Shown here piece by piece: positions 7,848 to 13,486 of a DNA stretch of 18,823 nt (position 1 is the first letter of the stretch; the number at the start of each line of letters is the position of its first letter). The notes beneath the pieces are model-generated. The model made no database searches. It worked only from the letters and a program-made list of their open reading frames with translations, and had not been told where the DNA came from. Made by a program: the position numbers and the translations under genes. This DNA is from Beijerinckiaceae bacterium (GTDB taxonomy: Bacteria > Pseudomonadota > Alphaproteobacteria > Rhizobiales > Beijerinckiaceae), in NCBI GenBank assembly GCA_947455285.1, contig CANGOK010000029.1, forward strand, positions 1 to 18,823. Direction: 5' to 3'.

Positions 7848-9190
7848 CCCACCAACTCCGATTTGGTTGGCGTCGGCCCAAGAAAGATGCGGCCGTTCTG
7901 ATTGGGAGCCGTCCAGGGCCGAGGCCGGCCACCCAATTGCTCCGCAACCGCGAGACCCGCCTGCAAACCATCCTCATGAAAGCCTGCGCCAAAATAGGCG
8001 CCGCAGAACCAGACCCGATCGGCGCCCTGGAGCGTCCAGAGCCTTCGCTGGGCATGGAGCGCCGCAAGATCGAATTGGGGATGGCGATAGTGGTCCTGCG
8101 CATGGATGGCGTCATCCCGCGGCGGCTCAGGCGGATTAAGCGTGACGAAGAGCGGCGGCGCATCGCCTAGCGGTTGGAGGCGATTCATCCAGTAGCTCAC
8201 CGCCAGCGCGCCGCGGTCGCCTCTCTGGGCCAGATAATTCCAGCTGGCCCAGGCGGCCTTGCGGCGCGGCATCAAACGATCGTCGGAATGAAGGTAGGCG
8301 ACATTGGGCTGGTAGCGGAATGCTCCAAGGATTTCGCTTTCTTCAGCCCTGGGAGCCTCCAGCATGGCGAGCGCCGCATCAGCATGTGCGGCGATCACCA
8401 CAGCGTCGAAATGATCGACACCGCCAAGCACATCGCGCACTTCTACGCTGTCGGGTCGACGTGTAATGCGCGTAACAGCAGCTCCAAGGCGGATTTCGCT
8501 GACCCCAGCCGCAAGCTTTCCGACATAGTGACGAGAGCCTCCACGCACCGTGCGCCAGACAGGACGCCCCGTGAGCTTGAGAAGGCCATGGTTGTCGCAA
8601 AACCGAATAAAGGAAGTCGCGGGATAGGCGCCAACTTCGTCCGCAGGTGTGGACCAGATGGCGGCGGCCATGGGGTAGAGGTGATCGCGGATAAAGGCCT
8701 CGCCATAACGCCCACGCGCCAAATAATCATCGAGACTGATGTCGGCGACCTGGCTGAGATCACGGGGAGCTTCGCGATAAAAGCGCAGGAGGTCGCGAAT
8801 CATCGACCAAAAGCGCGGCTTCAAGACGTTTCCCGGCTGGGCGAAAAGCCCGCGAATGTCCGTACCCGCATATTCCAAAGCGCCCTGATCGAACGACACG
8901 GCAAAGGACATTTCTGTCGGCGCAGTTTCTACGCCGATATGGTCGAAAAGCGCCGTGAGATTTGGATAGGTCGGCTCATTATAGACGATGAAACCCGTAT
9001 CGACGTCGATTTCGCGCCCGGCAAGATGAATCGTTCGGGTGTTGGCGTGACCACCAAGCCTATCATCAGACTCGTAGAGCGCCACCTGATGATCGCGCGA
9101 CAAGGCCCAGGCGCAGGACAAGCCGGAGACTCCGGCGCCGATCACTGCGATTTTCTGACGGCCTTGATCCGAGCGCTGAGAAAAATCCAT
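7844..9190 (-). CDS. FAD/NAD(P)-binding amine-oxidase-like flavoprotein
   Basis: This 448-residue flavoprotein has an N-terminal Rossmann dinucleotide fold: AVIGAGVSGLSCAWAL with G18, G20 and G23, then the acidic residue E40 closing the second strand and an RLGGHANT motif that contacts FAD. The C-terminal VWFCGAYFGAGFHEDGLQAGLAVAEQL is the second FAD-binding block of the amine oxidase/phytoene desaturase superfamily. The operon companions suggest a substrate among acyl chains, with the enzyme acting as desaturase, isomerase or reductase of a methylated fatty acid; this is inference. The ATG at 9190 follows a short GGGA at good distance, and a candidate ECF-type promoter lies 33-62 bases upstream. 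It is the first gene of a four-gene minus-strand operon. Confidence 0.92.
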   Translation of the reverse strand: MDFSQRSDQGRQKIAVIGAGVSGLSCAWALSRDHQVALYESDDRLGGHANTRTIHLAGREIDVDTGFIVYNEPTYPNLTALFDHIGVETAPTEMSFAVSFDQGALEYAGTDIRGLFAQPGNVLKPRFWSMIRDLLRFYREAPRDLSQVADISLDDYLARGRYGEAFIRDHLYPMAAAIWSTPADEVGAYPATSFIRFCDNHGLLKLTGRPVWRTVRGGSRHYVGKLAAGVSEIRLGAAVTRITRRPDSVEVRDVLGGVDHFDAVVIAAHADAALAMLEAPRAEESEILGAFRYQPNVAYLHSDDRLMPRRKAAWASWNYLAQRGDRGALAVSYWMNRLQPLGDAPPLFVTLNPPEPPRDDAIHAQDHYRHPQFDLAALHAQRRLWTLQGADRVWFCGAYFGAGFHEDGLQAGLAVAEQLGGRPRPWTAPNQNGRIFLGPTPTKSELVG

Positions 9191-9222
9191 TTCGATCCCG
9201 GGGGAAACTGCTTACTCGCAGT

Positions 9223-9252
9223 GAGTTACGCTCTGATGAGCCCTGCGGATCA
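9223..9252 (-). promoter_or_regulatory. Candidate ECF sigma (RpoE/ChrR-type) promoter of the lipid-modification operon
   Basis: Read on the minus strand, the element is TGATCC at 9252-9247, an 18-base spacer, then TAACTC at 9228-9223. This resembles the TGATC / TAnnA type recognised by the singlet-oxygen sigma factor RpoE in Rhodobacter as I remember it, with one departure in the -10 (TAACT rather than TAAnA). A predicted transcript start near 9216 would leave about 25 bases before the FAD-protein ATG. A second copy of the same architecture precedes the DUF2256-photolyase pair. A short inverted repeat (ACTC-N5-GAGT) overlaps the -10. Confidence 0.5.
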
Positions 9253-9284
9253 ATCCATCCGTTTTCGAGGCGCGTATCAAGCCC

Positions 9285-10055
9285 ATGTTGTTCATTATTT
9301 GCGCCCTCGGCGTCTCTTTGGCCATGAGTTTCGCCTGGCTGGTGCGTATCCGCACCGGTCAAAGCGGCTGGATCGATTGCATCTGGTCGGCCGCGACCGG
9401 CGCAGGCGCCCTCGCCTTTCTCGCGCCTCAGGACGGACGCAGCCTATTCGCCGCCGCGCTTGTAGGGTTCTGGTCCTTGCGACTGGCGGCACACATCGCC
9501 ATGCGCACCCGCGGAGCAGGGGAAGATCCGCGCTATGGGGCGCTTGCGGATGAATGGGGCGCCGATTTTTCTCGTCGCCTGTTTATTTTTCTCCAGATAC
9601 AGGCGGCGGCGGCCCTGCCGCTGATCGCCGCTGTCGGCGTCGCAGGTCATTCGCCGCGCCCCTTCCCTGATTGGGCAGATGGCCTTGGCCTAGTCATCGC
9701 AATTTGCGGGATCGCCCTTGAAGCCGTGGCCGACGCGCAATTGCGCAGCTTTCGTCGCACGGCGCCGCCGCATTCGCTTTGCGAGCGCGGCCTTTGGGCC
9801 TATTCGCGCCATCCCAACTATTTTGGAGAATTTCTTTTCTGGTGCGCGTGGCCCTTTATCGGCTTCGGCGATTGGCGCGCCGTCGCCGCGCTCATGGCGC
9901 CAGCCTTGATGTACTGGCTGCTGAACCATGTCAGCGGCGTCCCGCTACTGGAAAAATACCTGAGTGCGTCGCGCGGCGCAGCCTTCGATGATTACGTCGC
10001 GCGCATTCCACGCTTTTTCCCGGGGCGGCCCCGTCAAAAATCAAATGCGGCCTGA
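9285..10055 (+). CDS. DUF1295 domain-containing membrane protein (steroid 5-alpha-reductase / isoprenylcysteine methyltransferase-like fold)
   Basis: This 256-residue polytopic membrane protein has hydrophobic segments near residues 3-20, 32-48, 53-70, 100-120, 132-150 and 184-212. The C-terminal half carries the diagnostic GLWAYSRHPNYFGEFLFWCAWP block (169-190), with the SRHPNYFGE core at 174-182, which forms the cofactor site in related NADPH-dependent reductases and methyltransferases. The ATG at 9285 faces away from the FAD oxidase gene across a 94-base gap; GAGG at 9267-9270 is a rather distant ribosome site. No clear promoter was found on this strand. DUF1295 genes often accompany cyclopropane-synthase-like operons, so it probably works on membrane lipids. 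Its last 22 bases overlap the 3' end of the convergent photolyase gene. Confidence 0.9.
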   Translation: MLFIICALGVSLAMSFAWLVRIRTGQSGWIDCIWSAATGAGALAFLAPQDGRSLFAAALVGFWSLRLAAHIAMRTRGAGEDPRYGALADEWGADFSRRLFIFLQIQAAAALPLIAAVGVAGHSPRPFPDWADGLGLVIAICGIALEAVADAQLRSFRRTAPPHSLCERGLWAYSRHPNYFGEFLFWCAWPFIGFGDWRAVAALMAPALMYWLLNHVSGVPLLEKYLSASRGAAFDDYVARIPRFFPGRPRQKSNAA

Positions 10056-11584
10056 CTACGTGGACCGCTCGCGCGCGCGAAGGCCGCCTCTCCTTCAGCC
10101 CTGATGTTTTCGCGCTCCGCTTCTGTCACGCCGACAAGCCGACGATAAGGCAAAGCCATACGTGGGTTGGCGGCCAGCTTCGCCTGGTTTCGTTCCAGAA
10201 AACTCCAGTAAAGCGGATTGAAAGGGCAGGCCTTGTCGCCTGTCTTGACCTTAGGATTGAATGAGCAGCTGCTGCAATAATCCGACATGCGGTCAATATA
10301 GGCGCCCGACGCCGCGTAGGGCTTGCTCGCCATCACGCCACCATCCGCATGCAGCGCCATGCCATGGACGTTGGGCAGCTCGACCCATTCGAAAGCGTCT
10401 GCATAGACGATATGAAACCAGTTCTGCACCGCCTGCGGATTCAGCCCAGCCAGCAAAGCGAAATTGCCGATGACCATCAAACGCTGGATATGATGGGCAT
10501 AGGCATAACGGCTGGTCTGACCGATGGACTGCGACATGCAGAACATGGGCGTGTCCGCAGTCCAGAAAAATTCTGGCAGTTCCTCATGTGCGTTCAAGGC
10601 GTTTGATGCGCCATAGTCGCGGTCACGCCAATAAAGACCACGCACATATTCACGCCACCCGAGGATCTGCCGGATGAACCCTTCGACAGAAGCTAGGGGC
10701 GCGGCGCCGCTCCGCCATGCTTCTTCCGCACGCAGGCAAATTTCGCGTGGCTCAAGCAGGCCAATGTTGAGCGCGGGCGCGATGAGACTATGCCGCAGGA
10801 ATGGCGCGTCAGTTTTCATCGCATCCTGCGCATCGCCAAAGCTGGGCAGATGATTGCGGATGAAATCATCCAGCGCCTCTAACGCCTGCGCTCGCGTCAC
10901 TGGCCATCCAAAATCCGCAGTCTCGCCGAAGTGATCAACGAAATGGCGCTCAACAAGAGAAATGACGTCACGGGTTATGGCGTCAGGCGCAAAAGCGATG
11001 CGCGAAGGGGCAGGAACACCACGCGGCCAAGGCTTGCGGTTTTCAATGTCATAGTTCCACGCGCCGCCTGCAGGTGAGCCGTTCTCCATAAGAAGGCCGG
11101 TTTCCGACCGCATCACGCGATAGAAATATTCCATGCGGAAGCTTTTCCGTCCCTGGGCCCATTCTGTGAAACGAGCTTGCGAACAAAAGAATCGATCATC
11201 CTCTCGCTTCTCAATGGGAATTGGCAAGCGGAACGCCAGCGCATCAAATTTGTCCGCTACGCGCCATTCGCTGGGCTCGGTGATGACAAGTCGAGAGTAT
11301 GCGCCCTGCGCCATTGCGCGAGCGATCTCCCCTTCGAAGCTGCCCGTATTCTGGGGATCATCCAGTTTCGAATAAAAGACCTCGAAACCCTCATCGCGCA
11401 GGCTTTGGGCGAAATGGCGCATGGCGGCGAAGATCATCGCAATCTTTTGCTTATGATGCCTGATATGCCGCGCCTCTTCGGCGACCTCGACCATCAGGAT
11501 GACGTCGCGCTCAGGGTCTGCATCACGCAAGCTGGCGAGACGACGCGAGAGCTGGTCACCCATGACAAGGCGAAGCACGCTCAT
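10034..11584 (-). CDS. FeS-type bacterial cryptochrome/photolyase (PhrB-like, (6-4) photolyase family)
   Basis: This 516-residue flavoprotein belongs to the FeS-BCP/CryPro branch of the photolyase-cryptochrome superfamily, whose members repair UV (6-4) photoproducts or sense light. Cysteines C349, C437, C440 and C453 (the last three in DYCSSCSF and KACPFN) match the four [4Fe-4S] ligands of Agrobacterium PhrB (350, 438, 441, 454 as I recall) with a constant offset of one. The AYAHHIQRLM motif places H364-H365 at the positions of the PhrB active-site histidine pair. The N-terminal MGDQLS and the length are typical. The start codon overlaps the stop of the upstream DUF2256 gene (ATGA), so the pair is translationally coupled. 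The 3' end overlaps the DUF1295 gene tail to tail by 22 bases. The exact lesion or signalling role is inferred from the family. Confidence 0.94.
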   Translation of the reverse strand: MSVLRLVMGDQLSRRLASLRDADPERDVILMVEVAEEARHIRHHKQKIAMIFAAMRHFAQSLRDEGFEVFYSKLDDPQNTGSFEGEIARAMAQGAYSRLVITEPSEWRVADKFDALAFRLPIPIEKREDDRFFCSQARFTEWAQGRKSFRMEYFYRVMRSETGLLMENGSPAGGAWNYDIENRKPWPRGVPAPSRIAFAPDAITRDVISLVERHFVDHFGETADFGWPVTRAQALEALDDFIRNHLPSFGDAQDAMKTDAPFLRHSLIAPALNIGLLEPREICLRAEEAWRSGAAPLASVEGFIRQILGWREYVRGLYWRDRDYGASNALNAHEELPEFFWTADTPMFCMSQSIGQTSRYAYAHHIQRLMVIGNFALLAGLNPQAVQNWFHIVYADAFEWVELPNVHGMALHADGGVMASKPYAASGAYIDRMSDYCSSCSFNPKVKTGDKACPFNPLYWSFLERNQAKLAANPRMALPYRRLVGVTEAERENIRAEGEAAFARASGPRSQAAFDF

Positions 11585-11733
11585 GCCTTGCGCTTCCGGT
11601 TACGCCGGCACCTTTCCGAACAATAGATGACCTCTTCCCACATGGCGGCCCATTTACGCCGCCAAACGAAGGGACGCTGGCATATGGGACAGGTCTTTGT
11701 CGGCAGATCGGACTTGGCGATTCCACGCGGCAT
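11581..11733 (-). CDS. DUF2256 small zinc-finger-like protein, photolyase partner
   Basis: This 50-residue, strongly basic protein begins MPRGIAKSDLPTKTCPICQR and ends with YCSERCRRNRKRKA. It has two cysteine pairs (C15-x2-C18 and C38-x3-C42), separated by a tryptophan-rich VWRRKWAAMWEEV segment. This matches the DUF2256 family, which in many bacteria sits immediately before an FeS-type photolyase/cryptochrome gene, as here. The stop overlaps the photolyase start (ATGA). The ATG at 11733 lies one base after the stop of a 20-codon frame and has no strong ribosome site of its own, so it may depend on coupling. A role in FeS delivery, DNA binding or photolyase regulation is plausible but unproven. 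Confidence 0.88.
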   Translation of the reverse strand: MPRGIAKSDLPTKTCPICQRPFVWRRKWAAMWEEVIYCSERCRRNRKRKA

Positions 11734-11734
11734 G

Positions 11735-11797
11735 TCAGGCGGCCGCCGTAAGATCTGAGAGCGCCAGAATAGCGATGAACGTAAGACCCACCAACAT
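11735..11797 (-). CDS. Possible 20-codon leader ORF before DUF2256
   Basis: A short frame (MLVGLTFIAILALSDLTAAA) starts at ATG 11797 and stops one base before the DUF2256 start (TGAcATG). It lies inside the predicted 5' untranslated region downstream of the second TGATCC-N18-TAA promoter. An AAGAG about seven bases upstream could serve as a weak ribosome site. The peptide is largely hydrophobic. It may be a leader that couples translation to DUF2256, or a chance frame; I cannot tell these apart. Confidence 0.2.
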   Translation of the reverse strand: MLVGLTFIAILALSDLTAAA

Positions 11798-11823
11798 GCC
11801 CGCGCTCTTTATAAAACCACGCC

Positions 11824-11853
11824 GTTTTACGAACAGCGCGAAATACTGGATCA
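11824..11853 (-). promoter_or_regulatory. Candidate ECF sigma (RpoE/ChrR-type) promoter of the DUF2256-photolyase unit
   Basis: On the minus strand the element reads TGATCC (11853-11848), 18 bases, then TAAAAC (11829-11824). It has the same -35 hexamer and the same spacer as the element before the FAD-oxidase operon, and its -10 fits TAnnA. The transcript would start near 11817, about 84 bases before the DUF2256 ATG. Finding the same bipartite element before two functionally linked minus-strand units raises confidence over a single match. Confidence 0.58.
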
Positions 11854-12042
11854 GAGTTCCACCTCACCCAGCTCCACCCGGCTTCAGCGGTCTTCACCGG
11901 CGCGGATTGCAGCAAAGCTTGGGCCGCAACCTTTCAAGTGAGAGCAACAACGCAATTCGCAGCGAAGGTTTGCAATGCGTAATCTCTGGTCCGGGCGCCA
12001 CTCAAAGAATGCGCCAGCGAGGCCGGCCTTAAGTCCGCAGGG

Positions 12043-12504
12043 ATGTCTTGGGCGCCAAATAAAAGCATCGCAAATTATTCAAACGAACATGTAATGTTGA
12101 TTACTAGAAATAGGAATGACTTGTACATTTCAAAAAATGAACATTTATATTCCTTGATGCTCGATTGTAACGCTTTCGCCGTGTTGAAGCTGAGAAAGGT
12201 CAGCCGGGAATTGCTGCCCTTCCGCAGCTCTTTATCACTTGATATTTTATTGATCCTCGCGAGCGGGCGAGGCGAATTTGAATTGAGAGAGTTGTTCAAA
12301 TTGATTCGAGCGACGCCAACCGCGACGAGGCTTCACGTTCAATCCTTAATTGATGATGGCCTGATAGAACTTGGGCAACATCCGACAAACCGCCGCTGTA
12401 AAGTTGTCAATCTAACAAACGCGGGCTGGACGCTTATGCGTGAATATGAGCTGCAGATCCAAGAATGTTTCAGCGGATGGGTGCAGGTCAGCGAACAGCA
12501 ATGA
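12043..12504 (+). CDS. MarR-like winged-helix transcriptional regulator
   Basis: This frame encodes 153 residues whose C-terminal half fits a MarR-type winged helix: a helix LSLDILLILASG (64-75), a helix-turn-helix ELRELFKLIRATPTATRLHVQSLIDDGLIE (read about 80-109), then a wing NRRCKVVNLTNAGWTLM that matches the usual RR..V.LT..G pattern. The N-terminal 60 residues resemble nothing I recognise. The start is uncertain. The ATG at 12043 has GGG directly abutting it, which is too close for a standard ribosome site; an in-frame ATG at 12094 has none either. The gene is visibly richer in A and T than its neighbours, suggesting acquisition or weak codon optimisation. Its target is unknown; the closest genes are the DUF2256-photolyase unit (divergent) and tRNA-Ala. 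Confidence 0.65.
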   Translation: MSWAPNKSIANYSNEHVMLITRNRNDLYISKNEHLYSLMLDCNAFAVLKLRKVSRELLPFRSSLSLDILLILASGRGEFELRELFKLIRATPTATRLHVQSLIDDGLIELGQHPTNRRCKVVNLTNAGWTLMREYELQIQECFSGWVQVSEQQ

Positions 12505-12516
12505 TCGCGCGTTTTT
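12491..12516 (+). terminator. Possible intrinsic terminator of the MarR-like gene
   Basis: A small hairpin (GCGA-A-CA, loop GCAA, TG-A-TCGC) begins inside the last codons of the gene and is followed by GCG and a run of five T (12512-12516). The stem is short and has one internal mismatch, so this is a weak prediction. Confidence 0.3.
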
Positions 12517-12642
12517 AATCATCATTCACAGCAATAGCGCGGCGCATCTCGCAAGCGTCCCGCCAAACAAGCTTCATACGATAAGAAGCTCGTCATCTCC
12601 CGGCCCTGATATTAGGGCGTTCGATGGGAAGTTTAGAAATAT

Positions 12643-12658
12643 CGCTTACGTAGAAGCG
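12643..12658 (-). terminator. Weak hairpin just downstream of tRNA-Ala
   Basis: CGCTT and AAGCG (five-base stem, six-base loop) lie two bases beyond the tRNA 3' end on the minus strand and are followed there by ATATTTCT. This could stop tRNA transcription, but the T tract is poor. Confidence 0.25.
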
Positions 12659-12659
12659 G

Positions 12660-12736
<77 letters not shown>

Positions 12737-12743
12737 ACTTTTT

Positions 12744-12765
12744 GAAGCCCCGCTAGCGAGGCTTC
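12744..12765. repeat. Inverted repeat upstream of tRNA-Ala
   Basis: GAAGCC (12744-12749) and GGCTTC (12760-12765) form a six-base stem; the intervening ten bases contain a further CGC-TA-GCG palindrome. It lies seven bases before the tRNA 5' end. A T tract precedes it on the plus strand and an A tract follows on the minus strand, so it does not fit a standard terminator for either strand. Confidence 0.5.
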
Positions 12766-12824
12766 GATGCGCGATCCCTTGGGAAGGACCGGGGCAACCG
12801 CGTCGATGACGTCAGGTTGCGGGC

Positions 12825-12849
12825 GGGTGTATAGCTTGAACATACACCC
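12825..12849. repeat. Perfect 8-base inverted repeat downstream of the FYDLN-acid gene
   Basis: GGGTGTAT (12825-12832) and ATACACCC (12842-12849) are exact complements around a nine-base loop. The position, 60-85 bases past the stop of the minus-strand FYDLN-acid gene, suits a terminator or mRNA 3' stabiliser, but no T run follows on either strand. Confidence 0.5.
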
Positions 12850-12910
12850 TTCACAAGCCCGTCAGACAAAAAACATTCATTCTGTCTGCAAGAGCCCGGA
12901 AACGAGGGGA

Positions 12911-13276
12911 TCAGCTCTCCTCGTCGTCCTCGATATCGCCGTCGATCAAGCCAGCGACATCGTCCGTATCGCCCTCTTCCTCTTCAAGGAAGGTTTCGTC
13001 AGCGACATCGTCCTCGATCTCGATATCGTCGTCGCTCGTCACCACGGCCTTGTCTTCACCGGCGTCGGCGTCCTCCAGCGACACGAGCTCCACATTGCCC
13101 ACATCGGCTTCCGAATCATCGTCAGCGGCGGCTGCGCGCGCCGGAGCACGGCTCAGGGCCACGGGCTGGAAGGTGGTTCCGCACTTGGGACACACGATCG
13201 GGTCACGGGAGAGGTCGAAGAATTTCGCGCCGCAATTCTGGCACTGGCGCTTCATGCCGAGTTCGGGTTTCGCCAC
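12911..13276 (-). CDS. TIGR02300 / FYDLN-acid family protein
   Basis: This 121-residue protein has an N-terminal Zn ribbon (C12-x2-C15 and C29-x2-C32) with the block GAKFFDLSRDPIVCPKCG, a variant of the FYDLN motif that names the family. A long, very acidic low-complexity tail follows from about residue 52 (runs of D and E, including TFLEEEEGDTDD). The function of the family is unknown. It is largely confined to Alphaproteobacteria and is commonly found beside aroA and cmk, as here. The start is a GTG at 13276 with AGAGGT upstream. A clear housekeeping promoter is present 72-100 bases upstream. Confidence 0.93.
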   Translation of the reverse strand: MAKPELGMKRQCQNCGAKFFDLSRDPIVCPKCGTTFQPVALSRAPARAAAADDDSEADVGNVELVSLEDADAGEDKAVVTSDDDIEIEDDVADETFLEEEEGDTDDVAGLIDGDIEDDEES

Positions 13277-13347
13277 TGGTCAGGACCTCTGCAAATGAGC
13301 TGGATTCGCGGCGGCCTTCGGCGCGCGAAAGCCGAGATGGATGGACC

Positions 13348-13376
13348 CGGTTAGTCGGGCGCGCGCCGCCTGTCAA
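13348..13376 (-). promoter_or_regulatory. Sigma-70-type promoter of the FYDLN-acid gene
   Basis: The minus strand reads TTGACA (13376-13371), a 17-base spacer, then TAACCG (13353-13348). The -35 is the perfect consensus and the spacing is optimal; the -10 is weaker but starts with TAA. A start near 13341 would give a leader of about 65 bases before the GTG. Confidence 0.6.
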
Positions 13377-13486
13377 ATGAGAAAATGCGTCATCAGGCGG
13401 AAGGCGGCCGTCCTCCCGCTGTTTCGTGACAGATGCCCGCGGGCCATGCTAGGACCCAGCCGGTCAGCGAGCGTCAAGAGGTACAT

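Larger units (their letters stand above)
11734..12042. other. Intergenic region between DUF2256 and the MarR-like gene
   Basis: This 309-base stretch contains the candidate ECF promoter and leader ORF (minus strand, 11735-11853). The remaining bases, 11854-12042, show no convincing gene. Frames across it have atypical composition and no ribosome sites. The part nearest 12042 may hold the promoter of the MarR-like gene, but no good -35/-10 pair stood out. Confidence 0.5.

Noticed and set aside
6441..8139. Long plus-strand open frames opposite the Cfa-like, DUF1365 and FAD-oxidase genes (for example 6957-7901)
   Set aside because: They are antisense shadows of GC-rich genes with clear family motifs; their translations show no family pattern and no ribosome sites.
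9200..9230. GGAAAC with GTTACG as an EcfG (general stress) promoter for DUF1295
   Set aside because: The -35 has a mismatch to GGAAC and the -10 departs from CGTT; not better than chance in this region.
8174..9553. 459-residue plus-strand frame overlapping the FAD oxidase and the DUF1295 gene
   Set aside because: It runs antisense to the flavoprotein and then out of frame through DUF1295; the translation resembles no protein and both overlapped genes are certain.
11556..11915. 119-residue minus-strand frame over the DUF2256 region
   Set aside because: It lies in a different frame from DUF2256, which has clear Cys pairs and couples to the photolyase; the longer frame has no family features.
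13426..13452. GTGACA-N15-TGCTAG as an aroA promoter
   Set aside because: Spacing is short and both hexamers are weak; kept only as a remark that it would agree with the GTG start at 13487.
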